NCBI GenBank assembly: GCA_013398175.1
Contig: VZRZ01005482.1
Span: 1-64,000, forward strand
Direction of reading: 5' to 3'
Source of the DNA: Climacteris rufus
Taxonomy: Eukaryota > Chordata > Aves > Passeriformes > Climacteridae
DNA: 64,000 nucleotides
Positions 58,401 to 64,000 of this stretch are shown here, in pieces. The notes beneath the pieces were generated by a model, which was given only the letters and a program-made list of their open reading frames with translations, was not told the origin of the DNA and searched no databases. The position numbers and the translations under genes were made by a program. Each line of letters opens with the position of its first letter. The first letter of the stretch is position 1.

Positions 58401-61400
58401 TGCCATGTTGATTTATGGAGGGGGTTGGAATGCAGCTGAGGGAGGCCATACTTGCCTAACATGAAGTAAACTATGCAGGTGAAGATGATGCTGGGTAATG
58501 TCCTTATGGGTATTAAATCAGCCATTAGCTTTGAGATGAAATATACAGAGATTCTGTAGTACCCACTGATGTATTCATGTCTGGAACACAGAGATATGTA
58601 CAACACATTACAAATTGAATCACTAAAACCAGTATGATTATTTTCACCTGGAGACAAACGAATTCTAGCTCAAACTGGAAAAAATCTTTAATATTTCAGC
58701 TGTAATGCAAATGTCCAGTAAGACACACACGCTATAAAACTTCTGGTATTTTTGTATGCAAATGAACATGGATAATTGTACACATGATTTTTAGTAAATG
58801 TATGTGTCATCAAAACAGGGAGGGTAAAGTTTGAATAATTTTCTTATTTTATACAGTGTAATATGCACAGGTTTAAAGAACCCAGTTAGTATTTGTTGCC
58901 CTCACTAGCAAGTCACAAACTTATAAATCAATGCCAAAATTGAATATTCAGGGTTTTTTTTTCCCTACTATGTCAATAATCTTAAACTCTGAGCTAATTG
59001 CAATCACAGGTACCATTTGGGGGGGTTGCAGTCAACTCAATAGCAGACTCACAGAATACATGTGCAATGTGCACTATCAGTGAAATAATTTGAAAACTCT
59101 GCACTAGCTGTACTTGAGTGACAATTAGCTACAGCAGGGCAGACAAACTCTCTGTCTGACAGTAGTGCCTGATAACCTTTTTGTACCTTTTACTTACATA
59201 AATATCTTCTTTTCCATGACAAAGAGTTCAATAGCTGAGATGCTGCTGAAACACTGGTTGGTGGTCAGAAAGAATAATGCACCCACTCTAAAACAAAGCA
59301 AAACAGTGAGCTGTTATTAAAAATGGGATGTAAATGTAGTGTTTCCACTGCAGAGGATGTAAATCCACCTGTAGTGCCTGAAGTTCAGCAGTGTGTGACC
59401 TCCCATCCCAAAACCCATGGGAAAAGGCTTGGCTACAAGTCTGAGTCTGTATCAAATCTGACACAGACACAGTACAGTCAGTATTTGTTTTTGGCATGCA
59501 ACCATAGCAATTCTCTTGTGTAGTCAAAGGATAGAAAATGAACTGGGATTTCTTTTTTGGGGGGGTTGTATTTTAGTTTTTTTCTTAATGTAATTTCCTG
59601 GCACATTAAATATTCTCCGATTGTGAGGCTTTTGTCTGCTGCAAACTGTGAGGAGCTGAATAAGCAGTGGGAGAAGTACTTTTCACGTTTTCCACAAAAA
59701 TTTAAGGCACTTCGTACCAAATTTAAAACTAGGCCATTTTAAAGTAAATGCTATGAAGTGTTTCAAGGTTAAGAACCTAGAGGTTTCATAGTTGCAAACT
59801 CATGTGTCAGGTCATGTACATACAGCTGTCAAAATGATACACAGACCAGCATAATTTGAAAATCTAGCTTTAGGTGACTTACCGCTGGTAAATTCAAGTG
59901 TGTAAATACAAACAGTTGCCAGATTAAAGCTTTAGTTACTTATGTAGCCAGGTCTGTGTATTTCAACCTTTAATCTTTGTATCTTGGGGAAATCTTCGCA
60001 GAAAATGAGCTGAAGTGCTGCCATGCTGAATTAAGCCTTGTTAATATGTTCTTCAGTGTTTTCAGCAGCCTGACTTGCACTGAGAGGTGTCATCCTACAG
60101 AAGCAGCATTGCTCACTTCACTTGGACTGCTTGTCCAGCTTCCAGCATGGCAGGGCAGAACTGCACCCCCCTCTCAGTTCTGCAGGGACCTTGCTGGGGA
60201 CAAAAGCACATCCTCACTTCAACTCACCAACACAGGCTTGGCCTTACTGATGTGAAGGGAAGCCTTTGCTTTAAAGAGGTGCTAAGCTCCTTTGAAGGGA
60301 GCTTTATCAAATATTTGAGTACCCATTACCTAAACTGACTGACCTGTTCTGTAGTCCAGCAGAGTCCTCTTTAAGCCCAAAGAAAATGGCACCTACAATC
60401 AGTCCCAGTAAAGCTGTAACGCACACCTAAATGGGAAAAAATAAAAGAGGAGGAAAATTATCATTCTCATTGCTTCAAAAGTTTCCCTGATTGCCAGGCT
60501 GAGGATGACAATTTAATTTCATGTTCCACAGCGTGTAATTACTGGGCTATATCACACATCTTATTCATGGGATTGTTTTTAACAAGATACTATGTCAAGG
60601 CTACAGATGTGCTGATATTTGGGGTCTGAACACACTTTAAATAGCAAAGATAACAGCTGCCTCAAGGATGTCATTTAAAACACTGAAGATGTGTGCATCA
60701 CACTTTTTAAATGCTAAATGCAAATGCAAAAACCTCAGGAAAACTGATGGTATCAGGCCGTTCTGTCATTTTTAAGCCTGAGCAATGCATGAGCCTTAAC
60801 ACCATAAGCCCCTTGATCCATGGTACCCTCTTGCTAAGATCCTGCCAAAAGGAGCAAATGTCAGGGATAATTCAGCTCCTAAGCCAATTGCAGTGGAAAG
60901 CAGGGATCATTTCAAGACCAATTTGGAGCAGATTAATTAAAAAAAGGCTTAATGAGCCATGTACCCCTCAAAGAATGCTGGTCAAATCCACCCCTAATGA
61001 GGGTGGAGAGATAAAAAAAGATTGTGAGAAACAAGTCAGGATCATTAACCTTGGGATATTAAGGAGCTCCTTGAGAGCCTAATTCTTGTCACAAGGTCAA
61101 GCTTTTACAGAGCAATTATTAAGGATCTCCATAGTATCAACATACAGACACACACAAGTACTCAAAGCCTTTTAACCTCAGGGATTCTGGACTCATTTTA
61201 TCTCCACACCAGCCATTTATTCACTCATTATATAAACCACGATGAGGATAATTTATACCCCTGGCTCCATCCAATTTTTCTATTGGCTCCACTAGAATTC
61301 CTGAGAATTGCAGTGGGAGTTTTGGTGGTGCTGTGACTGCAGAGTTTTCTCCATGAGTTAGGGGATTCCTGAGGATTAGTCATTCTGCAGAGGCCAGCCA

Positions 61401-64000
61401 GACATTCTTTATTTTTGAAGGCAACTGTGCAGCTTTGAAGGAGTCAACACCTGTGGTGCTGATTTTTATGAAAAAGCAGCACTAACAGAGCCAGTGTTTA
61501 TCTTTCATTGTGGCTGTTAGACCTCATTGTGGTCTTCACAACATCTTATCCTGAGGACAACACCAACAATATGAACAGTCAAATGACAAAACAACACACA
61601 TATTACAAGACTGCAAAAATATTTTTGCACTTGAGCCAATTGCTAGCACTTCATTTTGAGCTGAAGTTTAATTAAGTACCAAGTGTAGTCTGGTACCTTT
61701 TCCTGGTGGGGGAGGGGATTTGAGGCCAAACCCCACAGTGCCAAGCCTGGACAATTAAAATTACATCTGAAGAATGTTCTTAAGTAATATGTGAAACTAC
61801 TTGGGACATCATGTGCTCCTGGCTGGGAGCAGCAGAATGCCCTGCTGGGAAAGATCTTCCCTCCCAAAATCTTTCAGTAGTCCAACATGGATTAATGAAC
61901 AGTCCTGCATAAGGCTCATTTGGGAGCATTCAGGACACCTTCTGTTCCCAGATTGCCAGGTTCCTTAAATACTCTTTCTTCAGATGCGTACTGCCTCAAA
62001 ATATCAAGGGGCAAAACCACCCCAATGACTTATCTAATAATACAGGAGTCACATAAATTCAATGTACAGCACACGAGGAGGGATACAAACAGAGTTACCT
62101 GAGCTATGGAGGCTTGAGGGTTTCCTATCAGATTTTTAAATGTGCGCCTGGACACCCATTTCAGCTGGTGGAGGAAGGAGTTGGCGTATGTGATTTGCCG
62201 GAAAACTCCTTTGCTCTTCTTTTTATTCCCAGAAGAAATATTCTCTAAATGTTCTTTTGTTTCGTGGTAGTAGGCAGAGTTGGAGTATTTTTCTGCTAGC
62301 TGCTCAGCCAAGGTTTTGTCATATTCGGAGCGTTCTTCGGTGCTCTCTGCTGAAAAATATGAAAAAGAAACCTGACTGTGTCTGTAAGGCATGGGAAGGT
62401 TGTTTAGGAGCTGAGCCAGGAGAGTTATGCTGGAACGCAAGAGTTACTAAGGAACCAGAAGAGTTAAGATGCACATCTAAGAGTTAAGTTCCAGGGCTTC
62501 TTTGCACTCAGTCTCATAGTTTTCAGTTCAAAAGTCTAAATATGGTGTAAATATGGTGTAAATATGACCAAATCTCTGTGTTCATCTGTGCAACCTGTCC
62601 CACAGGCAGCAGACTGAGTAGGCAAATTCTTGTCTACCAGGAAGTTTCAACCTGGCTTTTAATCAAAAAGCGATTTTTACATGCCCTTCCCTCCCAAAGG
62701 TTTCTGTAAGTGCTCTGTTTCACAGATCTGATGAGATAGCCTTGAACTTTAGATCCAGATAATCCTGCATGTGTCTACTTTGGTCATAAATTAATTTCAG
62801 ATGGAAGTCCTTGTTTTCTCAGTTATAAACAATAAAAAATAAACTATAAATTGTAAACTATAAACATAACAGTGTGTGCTTTTCCAATATAATACACACA
62901 GATATAACGTGTGCTGCCAGCTATAATACTTGTCAGACCCTGATCACAGCATTTTTGTAAAATGATGATTGCTCCTTTGGTAAAGATAAAGTGAAACTCT
63001 GTTTAGGCACACAGTGTATTCATTATTTCATTTCGTTTTTCATTCCTGGGGGGAAAAAAGAGTGTGAAATTAATGAGTGGCAGCAGAAAAGGAAGAAAAA
63101 GCATTCTACATAACGTAGGTGAGATCTGCTTTGTTAGTTTGTGCATAATTTCTGCCTTAGCACAACTTCAGGAAGGCATCAGGTGAACATTGGTCCCCTA
63201 TCTCTACCTCCTCTTCCCACCCTGCTCAGAGGAAGGAAAACAGTAATTTCCTAACAGAAAAACCATTAGGTAAAAAAAAGTAACTGGAACAATTGTCCTG
63301 TTTCTGAAGGACTTCAGTCGGTTTGCCTTGAAGATGACAGCAGCTCGTTCTCTGCATTCAGAGTTAACAAAACAGCTTCTTGCATTGCCATTCCCACATA
63401 TTATGATAATTTGGCTCAGCTCTGGCTTTCATACCTGTGTTACTTCCATGGGCCTTGCTCAGTGCCACGGCGGTGGAGTCCCCGTTGATGACGTCCAGGA
63501 AGAAGTCGGCGGGGTTGTTGTAGGGCTCGCACTGGTAGCCTGTGGTGACAGCATTACCAGCCCTGAGCTGTGATGTGTGACTGGCCAGGGGCTGTGCCCG
63601 GCTGTCAGGAGCACAGCCACACACCCTGCCCAAGGAGCAGCCTTGCACCAGGGCATGGCAGGCTCCAGAAGTTCTGTGCTTTCCCAAGGGATGCGCGGCA
63701 GTGCAGGCAGCTCCAGCAGTGAAAATAAGGTGACAGCTGGCAGTGTGCTCTTCCCAACCCTAGCCTGGGCTTCCTCTAACTGAGAGGCACCCAGGAACAG
63801 CTCATCCAAACCCACAGGTGGGTCAAGAGGTGAAACACCCAGAGAAATGCTTAGCCTGTTAAAATCCTGGGCTTGCGTGGACACACTGTGTCCAATTCCA
63901 ACCCAGAGCTGGTGGCCTTGTAGTCGAGTGTGTGCAAAGCAAAGGCTGGCCCTGCTGGAAGCTGTGCTTACCCAAGGACTGGAAGTAGTCGATGGCGTGC
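55422..64000 (-). CDS. ABCG2: ABCG2 efflux transporter, C-terminal membrane half (5' part beyond window)
   Basis: Ten coding exons on the minus strand, from N- to C-terminal: 64000-63972 (cut by the edge), 63539-63435, 62349-62099, 60426-60344, 59287-59198, 58580-58456, 57734-57580, 56725-56636, 56151-56054 and 55572-55422 (stop TAA), about 391 residues with matching phases. The start includes CEPYNNPADFFLDVINGDST, the ABCG2 linker after the nucleotide-binding domain; the Walker and signature motifs lie outside the window. All six membrane helices follow. LIPIRTLPSIIFTC keeps the arginine equivalent to human Arg482, which governs substrate choice. The third external loop reads NFCSSRNNTVLSS then ICTGEDYL: the N-glycosylation sequon (NNT) and the cysteines equivalent to Cys592 and Cys608 remain, but the Cys603 equivalent is absent. 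The intron after the 58580-58456 exon has a GC donor. Family role: ATP-driven efflux of urate, porphyrins and xenobiotics as a homodimer at the plasma membrane. The gene converges on PKD2, as in human. Confidence 0.96.
60692..61198 (+). repeat. Copy 2 of the ~510-bp direct repeat, inside an ABCG2 intron
   Basis: Same orientation as copy 1, 9.28 kb away, in the intron between ABCG2 exons 62349-62099 and 60426-60344. It retains the 11-base segment (CAAGTCAGGAT near 61031) missing in copy 1 and has a short CA run. No protein coding was recognised in it. Confidence 0.85.

Noticed and set aside
1..64000. CRISPR arrays, bacterial operons, phage or viral genes
   Set aside because: The window is vertebrate nuclear DNA with introns, poly(A) signals and CR1 elements. 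The only regular short array is the coding minisatellite in SPP1, which has no spacers.

Overview
The window looks like avian nuclear DNA, probably a songbird or close relative. It has intron-rich vertebrate genes, several degenerate CR1 LINE fragments (the typical bird retrotransposon), and the amniote gene order SPP1 - PKD2 - ABCG2, which lies on chromosome 4 in human and chicken. I identified the genes by reading translated exons and their splice sites; no database was searched.

Layout. (1) Positions 1-3.4 kb: the 3' part of a plus-strand RNF4-like RING-finger E3 ubiquitin ligase gene, with an acidic low-complexity exon followed by a complete C3HC4 RING split over two exons. (2) 3.5-20.4 kb: an intergenic stretch with three CR1 fragments and no gene I can support. 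(3) 20.4-25.0 kb: SPP1 (osteopontin), plus strand, with a TTTAAAT promoter element, a non-coding exon 1 and six coding exons, all joined by phase-0 introns as in other SCPP mineral-matrix genes. (4) 24.8-25.8 kb: a CpG-rich block holding the SPP1 3' end, the PKD2 promoter and exon 1, and a 328-base assembly gap. (5) 25.6-47.4 kb: PKD2 (polycystin-2 cation channel), plus strand; exons 2-15 are complete and encode 770 residues without a net length change against human. (6) 47.4-55.4 kb: an intergenic stretch with repeats. (7) 55.4-64.0 kb: ABCG2 on the minus strand, convergent with PKD2. The ten C-terminal coding exons are here (the whole membrane domain); the ATP-binding domain lies beyond the right edge.

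The most striking feature is in the last exon of SPP1. A 36-base in-frame tandem repeat encodes six consecutive 12-residue units, each opening with the integrin-binding tripeptide RGD and each carrying two S-x-E phosphorylation motifs. With two RGDs in the preceding exon the predicted protein has eight RGDs, where human osteopontin has one. The units alternate between two variants and are almost identical at the DNA level, which suggests a recent and possibly length-variable coding minisatellite.

Other points of interest are: loss in ABCG2 of the cysteine corresponding to human Cys603 (the inter-subunit disulfide); a GC-AG intron in ABCG2; two ~510-bp direct repeats flanking seven ABCG2 coding exons; and an RNF4-like gene upstream of SPP1, with no MEPE-like exon in the 17 kb between them. 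The genes are neighbours by ancestral synteny and not an operon: SPP1 makes a secreted matrix protein, PKD2 a ciliary/ER cation channel, ABCG2 a plasma-membrane efflux pump, and the RING protein is presumably a nuclear SUMO-targeted ligase.
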